The notes beneath the pieces are model-generated. The model was not told where the DNA came from. It saw only the letters and a list, made by a program, of their open reading frames with translations, and searched no databases. A DNA stretch of 37,202 nt from positions 1-37,202 of the forward strand of contig JALSJK010000175.1 in the NCBI GenBank assembly GCA_026989395.1, given 5' to 3'. Made by a program: the position numbers and the translations under genes. The DNA comes from Methylomonas sp. Its GTDB lineage: Bacteria > Pseudomonadota > Gammaproteobacteria > Methylococcales > Methylomonadaceae. This document shows, one piece after another, positions 1-9,279 of the stretch (within the stretch, counting starts at the first letter, position 1; each line of letters starts with the position of its first letter).

Positions 1-54
1 AAGTAAAACGTAAACTTCGAAACAATCAAACTTTTTTGAATGGAGAGACAACAA

Positions 55-1815
55 ATGAATAAAACTGCAATTTCCACCATTATCGGTAGTGTAGTGACTG
101 CGATGATTTTTTCCAGCTCAGTAGTGTTGGCTGGCGGATTGAGCAAAAATGCAAAAAGAGCCGCAAAAAAAGCACCTACTGAAATGGTTGATTTAATTGT
201 AACTTATAAACATGATCTTAAATTTAAACACCAGGACAAAATCAACAAAAAGCATGGCAAAATTCGGCGAAAACTGAAAAAAATTAAAGGCCAGGCGATT
301 ACTTTACCGGCTGGTGAAATTAATAATTTATCAATGGATGCTGATGTGGCTATGATTTCTTTAGATCATCCTGTAGTTAATTTAGGGGAAAAAAATTCAG
401 TCACCACAACGACAACGAAAAGTCTCCCGTCATCTGTAGGGTTTAGTTACCCAGAATTATTTGAAATGTCTTATACAGGACAAGGGGTGACAGTTGCTGT
501 ACTAGATTCCGGTTTTGCCAAGCATCATGATTTAAAACCGCTGGTTGTTGAATCATTTGTTTCTGACGACAAGACAATAGATGTCTACGGTCATGGTAAT
601 CATGTTGCTGGGATTGTTGCAGGAACGGGAAAAAAATCCAATGGTTTATACCGGGGTGTAGCTCCAGGAGCAGATATTCTTTCTTTACGAGTGCTGGATG
701 ATCAAGGAGCTGGTCTGACTTCTGATGTGATTGAAGGATTGGAATGGGTGCTTGAGAATAAAGATGCTTACGATATTAGAGTCGTTAATTTATCATTGGG
801 ACACCCGGTTTTTGAATCTGCCAGCGATGATCCGTTAGTCCAGGCTGCAGAAGCTCTTTGGGATGCAGGTATCGTTGTGGTTTGTTCGGCTGGAAATAAT
901 GGTAAGTCTGGATATGGTAGCATTACTTCACCTGGCAATTCATCAAAAGTGATTACCGTCGGTTCAATAACTCATTGGGGAGATAATGATCCAAGTAATG
1001 ATATTGTTTCCAGTTATTCATCAATGGGACCAACCAAAGGCGATCATTTCGTCAAGCCGGATTTGTTGGCGCCGGGTAACCGAGTTATTGCTCCCAAAGC
1101 CAGCCGATCTTATATGGAAAAGAACTTTAAAAACAGAATGGTTTCGGCTCCGAAGCAAAAAGGATCTGAATACTTTCAACTTTCCGGAACCAGTATGTCT
1201 GCCGCAGTGGTTACAGGTGCAGTGGCCTTGATGTTGGAAAAAGATCCGACATTAACACCTGATACTATTAAAGCACGTCTGATGCGTTCTGCTACCAAGC
1301 CTGGAGTCGCTGATGTATACTTTTTACGGTCAAAAATACCTCACTGCATCCATAATAATCGATTTACATTCAGTATGTTACAGAATTCCAAAAGTGTATT
1401 TTTCAGCGTAAACAGTATATTTGCAACCGGCGCGGGTGTTTTGAATATTAAAGCAGCCCTTGATGAAACTGGGTTTGTTGATAATGCAACTTCTCCTCGG
1501 GTATATCGTGACGAACAAACCGGTATGATCGGTTTTGATAAAACCTCGGTATTATGGGGTGGCGAAGAATGGTCATTATCTTACTTATGGAGCGATAGTT
1601 ATCTTTGGAGCGACAGTTATTTGTGGAACGATAGTTATTTATGGAGTGATGGTTACTTGAAAAGCGACAGCTATCTTTGGAGTGACAGCTACTTGTGGTC
1701 TGACAGTTATCTTTGGAGTGATAGTTACTTATGGTCAGATAGCTATTTATGGAGCGATAGCTATTTATGGAGTGACAGTGCAGTTACTGCTGATAGCAAT
1801 CTAGTCGATGACTAA
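55..1815 (+). CDS. Secreted subtilisin-like serine protease (peptidase S8) with hexapeptide-repeat tail
   Basis: Endopeptidase of the subtilase family, likely exported. The start at 55 is preferred over the ATG at 40 because GGAGAG at 42-47 sits 7 nt before it and it begins directly with a signal peptide (residues 1 to about 27, ending VLA before GG). The catalytic triad is visible: D151 in VLDSG, H180 in GHGNH, S380 in SGTSMSA. The oxyanion Asn is N281 in SAGNN. An N-terminal propeptide-like stretch (about 28-130) is basic. Residues 422-455 (Y...I) are encoded by an inserted MITE; removing them restores ADV-FATGAG, the usual subtilase continuation. Residues 510-575 are eleven tandem hexapeptides of YLWSDS type. 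The protein is 586 aa. The family and triad are certain; the substrate is unknown, and whether the insertion leaves the enzyme active is unknown. Confidence 0.93.
   Translation: MNKTAISTIIGSVVTAMIFSSSVVLAGGLSKNAKRAAKKAPTEMVDLIVTYKHDLKFKHQDKINKKHGKIRRKLKKIKGQAITLPAGEINNLSMDADVAMISLDHPVVNLGEKNSVTTTTTKSLPSSVGFSYPELFEMSYTGQGVTVAVLDSGFAKHHDLKPLVVESFVSDDKTIDVYGHGNHVAGIVAGTGKKSNGLYRGVAPGADILSLRVLDDQGAGLTSDVIEGLEWVLENKDAYDIRVVNLSLGHPVFESASDDPLVQAAEALWDAGIVVVCSAGNNGKSGYGSITSPGNSSKVITVGSITHWGDNDPSNDIVSSYSSMGPTKGDHFVKPDLLAPGNRVIAPKASRSYMEKNFKNRMVSAPKQKGSEYFQLSGTSMSAAVVTGAVALMLEKDPTLTPDTIKARLMRSATKPGVADVYFLRSKIPHCIHNNRFTFSMLQNSKSVFFSVNSIFATGAGVLNIKAALDETGFVDNATSPRVYRDEQTGMIGFDKTSVLWGGEEWSLSYLWSDSYLWSDSYLWNDSYLWSDGYLKSDSYLWSDSYLWSDSYLWSDSYLWSDSYLWSDSYLWSDSAVTADSNLVDD
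1316..1419. mobile_element. MITE inserted in frame within the protease gene (TA target)
   Basis: The two ends are inverted repeats. The left end 1316-1340 and the reverse complement of 1395-1419 match at 21 of 25 positions; both begin TATACT and share TTTACG and AAAAATAC. TA lies at both outer edges, consistent with a TA target duplication as made by Tc1/mariner or IS630-type transposases. The net insertion is 102 bp, exactly 34 codons without a stop, so the host gene stays open. There is no room for a transposase. The excision product would read GAT GTA TTT GCA (D V F A), which fits subtilase sequence. Confidence 0.8.
1582..1779 (+). repeat. Eleven tandem 18-bp coding repeats (YLWSDS)
   Basis: Eleven 18-nt units encode YLWSDS with three variants: YLWNDS (unit 3), YLWSDG (unit 4) and YLKSDS (unit 5). 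Synonymous positions vary freely (tac/tat, tta/ttg/ctt, agc/agt/tca/tct, gat/gac) while the peptide is held, so selection acts on the protein. The repeat is Trp- and Asp-rich and sits at the extreme C-terminus, before a short tail ending in DD. Confidence 0.95.
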
Positions 1816-2009
1816 TTATATTTTTCATTGTTGCAGTAGAATTATCCGTAATCAGACAGTTTCTAGTCAATAGATAAAGTGGATCAGTATTTTGGGCAGG
1901 GATGCCTTTTCTCTTCTAACGGATTTCAAAGTCTTTGAACAGAGTGTTTCTGAAAAATCAAACCTGATTTTGTTTCAAAGGACTTAGCTAATTCAGGCCA
2001 AATAGGGCA
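1816..2009. other. Intergenic region with a small perfect palindrome
   Basis: Spacer between the protease and a convergent small ORF. It holds a perfect dyad, TTCAAAG-T-CTTTGAA, at 1925-1939, and a related copy (TTTCAAAGGACTT) near 1974-1986 that could pair with part of it. It may be a bidirectional transcription end, but no clear T-run follows. No further gene is seen. Confidence 0.3.
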
Positions 2010-2183
2010 TCAAATAATCAAATCAGAAAGTCCGTACCAATCTTGTGGCGTTTGTTGCGTTAATGCTGGTTTTTTTTCATTGAATAAATCTTCGAGAACA
2101 TACTGTAAGCCGTAAAAATCCTGATCGTTAAATTCATGAGATAAAAATGAAAGTGGGTCATTTTGATTGAAATTTGTTTCCAT
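2010..2183 (-). CDS. Small acidic protein of unknown function (57 aa)
   Basis: I do not recognise this gene. The start at 2183 (METNF...) is chosen because GAGGAAA lies 5 to 6 nt upstream on the minus strand. The longer reading from 2222 has no such site. The product is short, acidic and rich in aromatic residues (FYGLQY, DWYGL), with no membrane segment or signal peptide. It sits alone between the convergent protease gene and the carA leader, and it may be a genuine small protein or a chance ORF. Confidence 0.4.
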   Translation of the reverse strand: METNFNQNDPLSFLSHEFNDQDFYGLQYVLEDLFNEKKPALTQQTPQDWYGLSDLII

Positions 2184-2516
2184 GACTTTTCCTCTATGTT
2201 GCATTTTTGAAGTTGAGTTCATTGTGCCGAATATCTAAAAATTTATCGGTGAGTTTTTCACTAATGAAATGTGAACAAATCACATTATTTAACCGAGGAT
2301 TCAAACTAGAAACTGTTTTCAATGTATGCCCTTAATCATTAGTTTAGTTCATATTATTTTTTTTGACGGATGGGTTTTATGTTAAAGGCTTTTAACTTTG
2401 ATGAGGATGATACTTTTTTTGGGGCATAATGATTGTTGATGAGGATTCATGGCAGGGAAAAATAATAATGACCCATTCACGATAATTTCGTAAAATTAGC
2501 TGTTATTATTTTTTTG

Positions 2517-2545
2517 CGGGAAGAACCTTGAGTTCCTCCCGTTTT
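2517..2545 (+). promoter_or_regulatory. Leader hairpin before carA, possible attenuator
   Basis: CGGGAAGAAC (2517-2526) pairs with GTTCCTCCCG (2532-2541) over 9 of 10 positions around a 5-nt loop, followed by four T (2542-2545). A T-rich tract (about 2500-2515) precedes it. The hairpin ends 12 nt before the carA ribosome binding site. Its shape resembles an intrinsic terminator, as in UTP-sensitive attenuators of enterobacterial pyrimidine genes; that role is inferred. The rest of 2223-2516 shows no gene and no convincing promoter. Confidence 0.5.
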
Positions 2546-2566
2546 GCATATTTGAGGTGGCAGATT

Positions 2567-3685
2567 TTGAAAAAACCCGCAATGCTGGTTTTGGAAGATG
2601 GGACCGTGTTTCATGGTCAATCTATTGGGTATGATGGTAGTGCAGTCGGTGAAGTGGTTTTTAATACTTCTTTAACCGGCTATCAGGAAATTCTTAGTGA
2701 TCCTTCCTATGCCAGACAAATCGTAACATTAACCTATCCACATATCGGCAATGTAGGCACCAATGCTGAGGATAATGAATCGGATCAGGTTTATGCCAGT
2801 GGTTTGGTGATTCGTGACCTACCTTTGCTGGCCAGCAATTGGCGATGTGAAAAGAGTTTGCCAGAATATTTACTGGAGAACAAGGTTGTTGCTATCGCCG
2901 ATATTGATACCCGAAAATTAACCCGGATTTTGCGGGACAAAGGTGCGCAACGTGGCTGCATTTTAGCTGGGGAAGGCATTGATTCAGCACAAGCAGAATC
3001 CCTGATAGCCGATTTTTCCGGACTGAAGGGCATGGATTTGGCAAAACAAGTAACCACCCAAGCTAGTTATCAATGGCAGGAAGGAGTCTGGAAACTGGGG
3101 CAAGGTCACAAGAATGGCAATAACTTGATAAAACACGTGGTTGCCTATGATTTTGGCGTGAAAAAGAATATTCTTAGGTTATTGGTTGACCGAGGTTGCC
3201 GGGTCACTGTGGTGTCAGCAAAAACTCCGGCGAAGGAAGTGCTGGAAATGAAACCGGATGGTGTGTTTCTCTCCAATGGCCCTGGAGATCCGGAGCCCTG
3301 CGATTATGCAATTACCACTATTCAATCTATTTTGGATCAAAAAATCCCTGTCTTCGGGATATGTCTGGGATATCAATTATTGGCGCTGGCCAGTGGCGCC
3401 AAAACCATGAAAATGAAATTTGGGCATCATGGTGCGAATCATCCTGTCCAGGAAAAATCTACTGGAAAAGTTATGATTAGTAGTCAAAATCATGGTTTTG
3501 CCGTTGATGAAAAAACTTTGCCTGCAAATTTGAAGGCAACCTATCATTCCTTATTTGATGGTAGCTTGCAGGGTATAGAACGCACAGATTGCTTGGCAAT
3601 GGGATTCCAAGGACACCCTGAAGCCAGCCCCGGTCCGCATGATGTGGAGCATTTGTTCGACCAGTTCATCGCAATGATGAACTAA
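2567..3685 (+). CDS. carA: Carbamoyl-phosphate synthase small (glutaminase) subunit
   Basis: CarA hydrolyses glutamine and passes ammonia to CarB to make carbamoyl phosphate for arginine and pyrimidine synthesis in the cytoplasm. The product is 372 aa, close to the E. coli length of 382. The N-terminal CPSase domain starts [11 protein letters not shown]. The C-terminal class I amidotransferase domain has the nucleophile C266 in FGICLGYQ and the His/Glu pair in GFQGHPEAS. Most CarA proteins have His where this one has Tyr in GICLGYQ. The start is TTG at 2567, with GAGGTGG at 2554-2560. The TTG at 2528 lies inside the leader hairpin and has no ribosome site. carB follows after 50 nt, so the two form one operon. 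Confidence 0.96.
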   Translation: MKKPAMLVLEDGTVFHGQSIGYDGSAVGEVVFNTSLTGYQEILSDPSYARQIVTLTYPHIGNVGTNAEDNESDQVYASGLVIRDLPLLASNWRCEKSLPEYLLENKVVAIADIDTRKLTRILRDKGAQRGCILAGEGIDSAQAESLIADFSGLKGMDLAKQVTTQASYQWQEGVWKLGQGHKNGNNLIKHVVAYDFGVKKNILRLLVDRGCRVTVVSAKTPAKEVLEMKPDGVFLSNGPGDPEPCDYAITTIQSILDQKIPVFGICLGYQLLALASGAKTMKMKFGHHGANHPVQEKSTGKVMISSQNHGFAVDEKTLPANLKATYHSLFDGSLQGIERTDCLAMGFQGHPEASPGPHDVEHLFDQFIAMMN

Positions 3686-3735
3686 TCTTGTTTTGTATTA
3701 AACCTCTCACTCCAAAGTACCACCAAAAAATTAAA

Positions 3736-6700
3736 ATGCCAAAAAGAACGGATATAAAGTCGATATTATTATTAGGTGCTGGCCCCATAGTCATTGGTCA
3801 GGCTTGTGAATTTGATTATTCAGGAACCCAAGCTTGTAAAGCGTTGAGAGAGGAAGGTTTCAGAGTCATTCTAGTCAATTCCAATCCGGCAACAATCATG
3901 ACAGATCCGGATATGGCCGATGCAATTTATATTGAACCCATTAATTGGCAAGTGGTTGAAAAAATAATTGAGAAAGAGCGCCCTGATGCCATTTTACCGA
4001 CCATGGGCGGTCAAACGGCACTGAATTGCGCTTTGGATCTTGATGCTCAGGGTGTGTTGGAGAAATATAATGTAGAAATGATTGGCGCGACCAAAGAAGC
4101 CATCAATATGGCTGAGGATCGGGAGTTATTCAATCAGGCCATGGCCAGAATTGGTTTCGAGGTACCAAAATCGACAACAGCTCATTCCATGGAAGAGGCG
4201 CTGGAAGCGCAAAAACAGGTGGGTTATCCGACCATTATTCGTCCGTCATTTACCATGGGTGGCAGTGGTGGTGGCATTGCCTACAATAAGGAAGAATTTA
4301 TTGAAATTTGTGAACGCGGCCTGGATTTATCGCCAACCAATGAGCTATTGATTGAGGAATCCGTACTTGGCTGGAAAGAATATGAAATGGAGGTAGTGCG
4401 TGATTCCAAGGACAATTGCATCATCATTTGTTCGATTGAGAATTTTGACCCGATGGGTGTTCATACCGGTGATTCAATTACCGTAGCTCCGGCTCAAACG
4501 CTAACGGATAAGGAATATCAAATTCTCAGAAATGTGTCCTTGGCAGTGCTGCGGGAAATTGGCGTCGATACCGGCGGTTCTAATGTGCAAGTGGCAATTA
4601 ATCCGGAAGATGGCCGTTTGGTTGTGATTGAAATGAATCCGCGGGTATCGCGTTCTTCGGCGTTAGCTTCCAAGGCAACCGGTTTTCCGATTGCCAAAGT
4701 TGCCGCCAAACTTGCTGTTGGCTATACCCTTGACGAATTAAAAAATGAAATAACTGGTGGCGCGACGCCTGCTTCTTTTGAACCAACCATTGATTATGTT
4801 GTTACCAAGGTGCCTCGTTTTACCTTTGAAAAATTCCCACAGGCTGATGACCGGTTAACAACACAAATGAAATCGGTTGGTGAGGTGATGGCAATTGGCC
4901 GGACTTTTCAAGAGTCATTACAGAAAGCTTTGCGGGGTCTTGAAATTGGAGTTTCTGGTTTGGATGAAAAAATTGATCCTAATCGCGCAGATGTAGAAGA
5001 AAAAATTCTTTGCGAATTGCGCCATCCGGGGCCAGATCGTTTATGGTACGTGGCGGATGGTTTTCGCCAGGGTTTGAGTTTTTCAGACATTTTTGATGCC
5101 AGTAAAATTGATCCGTGGTTTTTGATGCAGATTGAAGATCTGGTTTTGACAGAAAAATCCCTGAGCAGCAAAACTTTGGCAACACTTGATGAAAATGAAC
5201 TGCGTCAACTAAAAAGAAAAGGATTTTCCGATGCCCGGATTGCCAGATTACTGGATTCCACTGAACTGGATATCAGAAATAAACGGCATAAATTGAATAT
5301 TCGGCCAGTGTACAAACGTATTGATTCTTGTGCGGCAGAATTTTCTTCAGATACGGCTTATTTATATTCAACCTATGAAGAGGAATGTGAAGCCCGGGTT
5401 TCGGATAAAGAAAAAATCATCATTTTGGGAGGTGGGCCCAACAGGATAGGACAAGGAATCGAATTTGATTATTGTTGCGTACATGCGGCACTCGCCTTGC
5501 GCGAAGATGGCTATGAAACCATCATGATTAATTGTAATCCTGAAACGGTTTCAACTGATTTTGATACTTCTGACCGGCTTTATTTTGAACCGTTAACATT
5601 AGAAGATGTTCTGGAAATCATTGCCATTGAAAATCCCAAAGGTGTAATTGTTCAATATGGTGGTCAAACACCGTTAAAACTGGCGCGTGCATTGGAAGCT
5701 GCCGGCGCACCTATTATTGGGACTTCGCCGGACTCCATTGATTTGGCAGAAGACCGGGAAAGATTTCAGAAATTATTGGAACGGCTGGAATTAAAGCAAC
5801 CACCCAATGCAACGGCTCGCTCAACCGAGCAGGCTATAAATTCTGCCAAGGAATTAGGTTATCCGCTGGTGGTAAGACCTTCTTATGTACTGGGTGGACG
5901 GGCCATGGAAATTGTCTTTAACGAAGCAGATTTGCAGCGTTATATGAAAGAAGCGGTCAGTGTTTCCAATGATTCGCCAGTATTGCTGGACCGTTTTTTG
6001 GATGATGCCGTGGAAATGGATGTTGATGCAATTTATGATGGCGAACAAATTTTAATTGGCGGCTTGATGGAACATATCGAACAAGCGGGTGTCCATTCAG
6101 GGGATTCTGCCTGTTCAATTCCGCCTTATGATTTGGATCCGGAAATACAGGAACAGTTACGTGAACAAGTCAGGAAAATGGCGGAGGCATTGGGAGTGGT
6201 TGGGCTGATGAATACCCAGTTTGCGATTCAGGGTGATCAAATTTATGTGCTTGAAGTCAATCCAAGAGCTTCAAGGACTGCGCCATTTGTTTCCAAGGCT
6301 ACGGGTTATCCTTTGGCAAAAATTGCTGCTAGGTGTATGGCGGGGAAAACGCTTGCTGATCAGGGTATCACTAAAGAGCGGATTCCTGAATATTTTTCAG
6401 TTAAAGAAGCGGTGTTTCCTTTTATCAAGTTTCCTGGGGTGGATTCGCTTTTAGGGCCAGAAATGAAATCAACCGGAGAAGTTATGGGGGTTGGTAAAAC
6501 TTTTTCCGAGGCTTTTGCAAAATCTCAACAGGCTGCGGGAATTGATCTTGATCTCAGTGGCAAGGTTCTGATCAGTGTGAAGGATGCTGATAAGTCAAAA
6601 CTGCCGGAATTGGCAAAAATGCTGATTGACAAGGATTATCAGATTGTAGCGACCAAGGGAACTGCAAAAGTGATCAAGGAGCTTGGCATCCCATGTGATA

Positions 6701-6954
6701 TGGTTTTCAAGGTGAAGGAAGGGCGGCCCAATACGGTTGATATGATAAAAAACGGCCAAATTCAACTCATTATCAATACCACCGAGGGTGAAAAAGCCAT
6801 TGCAGATTCTTTTACCATGCGGCGTGAGGCTTTGCAGCATCGCATTACTTATTACACAACAGTTGCTGGCGCCAGAGCTGCATGTCAGGCATTAGGCGAA
6901 TTAAAAGTTGCTGAGGTTAATTGTTTGCAGGATCTGCATGCTAGCTTTTCTTAG
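3736..6954 (+). CDS. carB: Carbamoyl-phosphate synthase large subunit
   Basis: CarB uses ammonia from CarA, bicarbonate and two ATP to make carbamoyl phosphate. The product from the ATG at 3736 is 1072 aa, essentially the E. coli length of 1073. Two homologous ATP-grasp halves are visible. The first has [12 protein letters not shown] near the N-terminus and [10 protein letters not shown]. The second has [17 protein letters not shown] and [11 protein letters not shown]. The C-terminal MGS-like regulatory domain begins around [13 protein letters not shown]; in E. coli this region binds UMP, IMP and ornithine. The start at 3736 (MPKRTDI) matches the family. The longer reading from 3688 adds an unrelated leader. 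The ribosome site is weak, perhaps because translation is coupled to carA. Confidence 0.97.
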   Translation: MPKRTDIKSILLLGAGPIVIGQACEFDYSGTQACKALREEGFRVILVNSNPATIMTDPDMADAIYIEPINWQVVEKIIEKERPDAILPTMGGQTALNCALDLDAQGVLEKYNVEMIGATKEAINMAEDRELFNQAMARIGFEVPKSTTAHSMEEALEAQKQVGYPTIIRPSFTMGGSGGGIAYNKEEFIEICERGLDLSPTNELLIEESVLGWKEYEMEVVRDSKDNCIIICSIENFDPMGVHTGDSITVAPAQTLTDKEYQILRNVSLAVLREIGVDTGGSNVQVAINPEDGRLVVIEMNPRVSRSSALASKATGFPIAKVAAKLAVGYTLDELKNEITGGATPASFEPTIDYVVTKVPRFTFEKFPQADDRLTTQMKSVGEVMAIGRTFQESLQKALRGLEIGVSGLDEKIDPNRADVEEKILCELRHPGPDRLWYVADGFRQGLSFSDIFDASKIDPWFLMQIEDLVLTEKSLSSKTLATLDENELRQLKRKGFSDARIARLLDSTELDIRNKRHKLNIRPVYKRIDSCAAEFSSDTAYLYSTYEEECEARVSDKEKIIILGGGPNRIGQGIEFDYCCVHAALALREDGYETIMINCNPETVSTDFDTSDRLYFEPLTLEDVLEIIAIENPKGVIVQYGGQTPLKLARALEAAGAPIIGTSPDSIDLAEDRERFQKLLERLELKQPPNATARSTEQAINSAKELGYPLVVRPSYVLGGRAMEIVFNEADLQRYMKEAVSVSNDSPVLLDRFLDDAVEMDVDAIYDGEQILIGGLMEHIEQAGVHSGDSACSIPPYDLDPEIQEQLREQVRKMAEALGVVGLMNTQFAIQGDQIYVLEVNPRASRTAPFVSKATGYPLAKIAARCMAGKTLADQGITKERIPEYFSVKEAVFPFIKFPGVDSLLGPEMKSTGEVMGVGKTFSEAFAKSQQAAGIDLDLSGKVLISVKDADKSKLPELAKMLIDKDYQIVATKGTAKVIKELGIPCDMVFKVKEGRPNTVDMIKNGQIQLIINTTEGEKAIADSFTMRREALQHRITYYTTVAGARAACQALGELKVAEVNCLQDLHASFS

Positions 6955-6956
6955 TT

Positions 6957-6986
6957 TCGTAGCAGTGGCTTCAGCCGCGATGGATT
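6957..6986. repeat. REP-like short palindrome after carB
   Basis: GTAGCAGTGGCTTCAGCCGC contains the dyad GGCT-TC-AGCC. Related units occur at 15955-15970 (GCAGCGGCTTTAGTCGC) and 21893-21904 (CGGCTAAAGCCG). This suggests a dispersed extragenic palindrome family distinct from the GTCGGGTTA family. It lies immediately after the carB stop codon. Confidence 0.4.
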
Positions 6987-7083
6987 AATTTACTCCGCAT
7001 CGAATATTAATACCACAGCTTTTTTGCAGAAAATAATTTTTATTACTGAACAACATATAGCTTTCAAATTTTTGGAGAAGTGA

Positions 7084-7560
7084 ATGAATAAAGTACCTTT
7101 AACAGTTGCTGGCGCAGAAAAACTTCGCCAGGAATTAGAAGAATTAAAATCAGTTGTTAGACCTCGAATCATAAAGGCGATTGCCGAAGCGAGAGAACAT
7201 GGTGATTTAAAGGAAAACGCGGAATATCATGCTGCCCGCGAGCAACAAAGTTTTACCGAAGGACGAATAGCTGATATTGAAGGCAAATTGTCGAATGCAG
7301 AAATTATCGATGTCACTAAAATTGATGGCAACGGTAAAGTGGTTTTTGGCGCAACCGTGGAAATTGAAAACATAGAAACCGAAGAAGTAGTGAGTTATCA
7401 ACTGGTTGGCGAAGACGAGGCAGATATCAAAGAAGGTCGTATTTCCATTGGTTCCCCCATAGCCAGAGCCTTGATTGGTAAGCTGGAAGAAGACGTTATT
7501 ACCGTTAAAACCCCCAGTGGTGAAATTGAGTATGAAATTATTTCTGTGAAATATATTTAA
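7084..7560 (+). CDS. greA: Transcription elongation factor GreA
   Basis: GreA rescues backtracked RNA polymerase by stimulating transcript cleavage through the secondary channel. The product is 158 aa, the normal length. The N-terminal coiled coil carries the acidic tip D41 and E44 in [11 protein letters not shown], the residues that hold the catalytic metal in E. coli GreA. The C-terminal FKBP-like domain contains [18 protein letters not shown] at 7074-7080 is a strong ribosome site for the ATG. It lies 129 nt after carB in the same direction, an order also seen in other gammaproteobacteria, and converges with yhbY. Confidence 0.97.
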   Translation: MNKVPLTVAGAEKLRQELEELKSVVRPRIIKAIAEAREHGDLKENAEYHAAREQQSFTEGRIADIEGKLSNAEIIDVTKIDGNGKVVFGATVEIENIETEEVVSYQLVGEDEADIKEGRISIGSPIARALIGKLEEDVITVKTPSGEIEYEIISVKYI

Positions 7561-7649
7561 AGCGGATTAGCAATAAAGATCATTTGAAAATCAGCATGGC
7601 GCCTAGCTGGATGGAGCGCTAAAGAAATCCGATTTTTAAAAAAATGCGG

Positions 7650-7931
7650 TTAACGTTTCTCAGTTTTGGTCAGGTTTTTCCGATAAATAGTACTGATTTG
7701 CCCAATAGTCTGAATAAGTTCTGCATCAGCTGTTGAACAGATTTCTGTGCTGATTGCTTTTCTGACAGCGCGATCACCAGAACGGATTCTAATTTTAATC
7801 AATTCATGGTTGTCTAGAGCAAGTTCAATTTCACTGAGAACTGCATCGGTCAGTCCGGCCTGACCTATCAGTACAACCGGTTTTAGCTGATGCGCTTGGC
7901 TACGCAGTTTTTTTCTCTCGATTGGTGTCAT
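7650..7931 (-). CDS. yhbY: Ribosome-associated RNA-binding protein YhbY (CRM domain)
   Basis: Single-domain CRM (CRS1-YhbY) RNA-binding protein, associated with 50S ribosome precursors in E. coli. At 93 aa it has the family length. The N-terminus (IERKKLRSQAHQLKPVV) and the conserved loop GQAGLT, followed by an amphipathic helix (LSEIELALDNHELIKI), are typical. AAGGAACC at 7935-7942 on the minus strand is the ribosome site. It lies 43 nt downstream of cca in the same direction and converges with greA. The 7561-7649 spacer has a weak inverted CGGATT/AATCCG pair but no clear terminator. Confidence 0.94.
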   Translation of the reverse strand: MTPIERKKLRSQAHQLKPVVLIGQAGLTDAVLSEIELALDNHELIKIRIRSGDRAVRKAISTEICSTADAELIQTIGQISTIYRKNLTKTEKR

Positions 7932-7974
7932 AATGGTTCCTTAAAAAACCGATTATTCTACAGATTTTTGATAA

Positions 7975-9213
7975 TTAATTGCTGCTTGTTTTATAAGAAT
8001 TTTTCAGAGTCTTAACTGCTTTAATGCGCAGTTCGCGAATTGCCTGACCAATTTCAGGTCCCTGCAAATTTATCTGCATGATTTCCGAAGTATCAATTTC
8101 TGCGGCGGCTTGCCTGGCAGCAAGAAGAAACCGGGCCTGTGGATAGTCATTTTTTTCGAGTCCGGTTCGACCTTTTGCATCTGCTTCACATGCCAAAACA
8201 AATTTTTCCAGATCATGATCGGGCTTAAAGGCACCAAGCGCAGCTAGCATATCTACGATAGTTGCGGGGCGTAGCTCAAAAATTCGATGGCAATGCGTAT
8301 GGTATTGCATCACTTTTGCTGCTAGTTTTGAATATTGATTGGGAACCCGTAAGCGGACGCATAATTTTTTTAAGATTGGCAGACCGGCGGTTTCATGGCC
8401 TCGATGACTGGGCCACATTTGTTTTGGGGTTACGCCTTTACCCAAGTCATGGGTAAGCGTGGCAAACCTGACCATCGGATCGGAAGATAATGACACCGCT
8501 TGGTCGAGGGCCAGTAAGCAATGAATGCCAGTGTCAATTTCTGGATGATATTTTGCCGGTTGGGGGACGCCAAATAATTGTTGGATTTCCGGGAAGATAA
8601 TTGCCAAAGCCCCGCACTCTTTGAGTGCAGTAAAAAAAGCAGAAGGCGTTTGTTCCGATAATGCCTTTTTTGTTTCCGCCCAAACCCTTTCAGGAACCAG
8701 GCTGTTGATTTCACCATTGGCGACCATTTGTTGCATGAGTTTTAGTGTTTCCTGGGCAATACTAAATCCTAAATGGGCATAGCGTGCGGCAAATCTCGCT
8801 ACGCGTAATATTCTGACGGGATCTTCACTGAATGCAGGGGAGATATGCCTTAATTTTTTATCCTGAAGATCTTTTTGACCATGATAAGGGTCAATCAATT
8901 TTCCTTCGGGAGTCATGGCCATGGCGTTGATGGTGAGATCACGGCGAACCAAATCTGCTTCTAAAGTCACGTCAGGGTCGGCATGAACGACAAATCCTTT
9001 GTAACCCGGCGCGGTTTTTCTTTCAGTTCTCGCCAGGGCATATTCGTCATGGGTTTGCGGATGGAGAAATACCGGGAAATCTTTACCAACGGCTTTAAAG
9101 CCTTGCGCCAGCATTTGTTCTGGTGTGGCGCCAATAACGACCCAATCTCGCTCTGTCACTGGAAAATTCAACAGTAGGTCCCGGATTGCGCCGCCCACCA
9201 AATAGGTTTTCAT
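7975..9213 (-). CDS. cca: CCA-adding tRNA nucleotidyltransferase with HD domain
   Basis: Adds or repairs the 3' CCA end of tRNAs using CTP and ATP. From the ATG at 9213 the product is 412 aa, the same as E. coli Cca. The class II nucleotidyltransferase head has GGAIRD at residues 7-12 and the metal-binding pair E21/D23 in TERDW, where E. coli has D21/D23. RRDLTINAMA follows. The C-terminal HD phosphohydrolase domain carries THDLGKG, as in gammaproteobacterial Cca. The longer frame from 9240 uses GTG and adds nine residues absent from homologues. No ribosome site is obvious upstream. It is probably cotranscribed with yhbY and is divergent from the permease gene. Confidence 0.95.
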   Translation of the reverse strand: MKTYLVGGAIRDLLLNFPVTERDWVVIGATPEQMLAQGFKAVGKDFPVFLHPQTHDEYALARTERKTAPGYKGFVVHADPDVTLEADLVRRDLTINAMAMTPEGKLIDPYHGQKDLQDKKLRHISPAFSEDPVRILRVARFAARYAHLGFSIAQETLKLMQQMVANGEINSLVPERVWAETKKALSEQTPSAFFTALKECGALAIIFPEIQQLFGVPQPAKYHPEIDTGIHCLLALDQAVSLSSDPMVRFATLTHDLGKGVTPKQMWPSHRGHETAGLPILKKLCVRLRVPNQYSKLAAKVMQYHTHCHRIFELRPATIVDMLAALGAFKPDHDLEKFVLACEADAKGRTGLEKNDYPQARFLLAARQAAAEIDTSEIMQINLQGPEIGQAIRELRIKAVKTLKNSYKTSSN

Positions 9214-9279
9214 AAAAATAATTTCGACAACAAAAAGCACTGAATATTGATAGTATACCTGTGACTCATAGGTTTTTCG

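Noticed and set aside
1582-1779. 18-bp tandem repeat considered as a CRISPR-like or minisatellite array
   Set aside because: There are no spacers, the frame is open, and the variation is mainly synonymous; it is a coding repeat of the protease.
2528-2566. Upstream TTG start for carA
   Set aside because: It lies within the leader hairpin, lacks a ribosome site, and would add 13 residues not expected for CarA; TTG at 2567 has GAGGTGG at the right distance.
7561-7649. Possible terminator between greA and yhbY
   Set aside because: The CGGATT/AATCCG arms are about 60 nt apart and only 6 bp; too weak to call.
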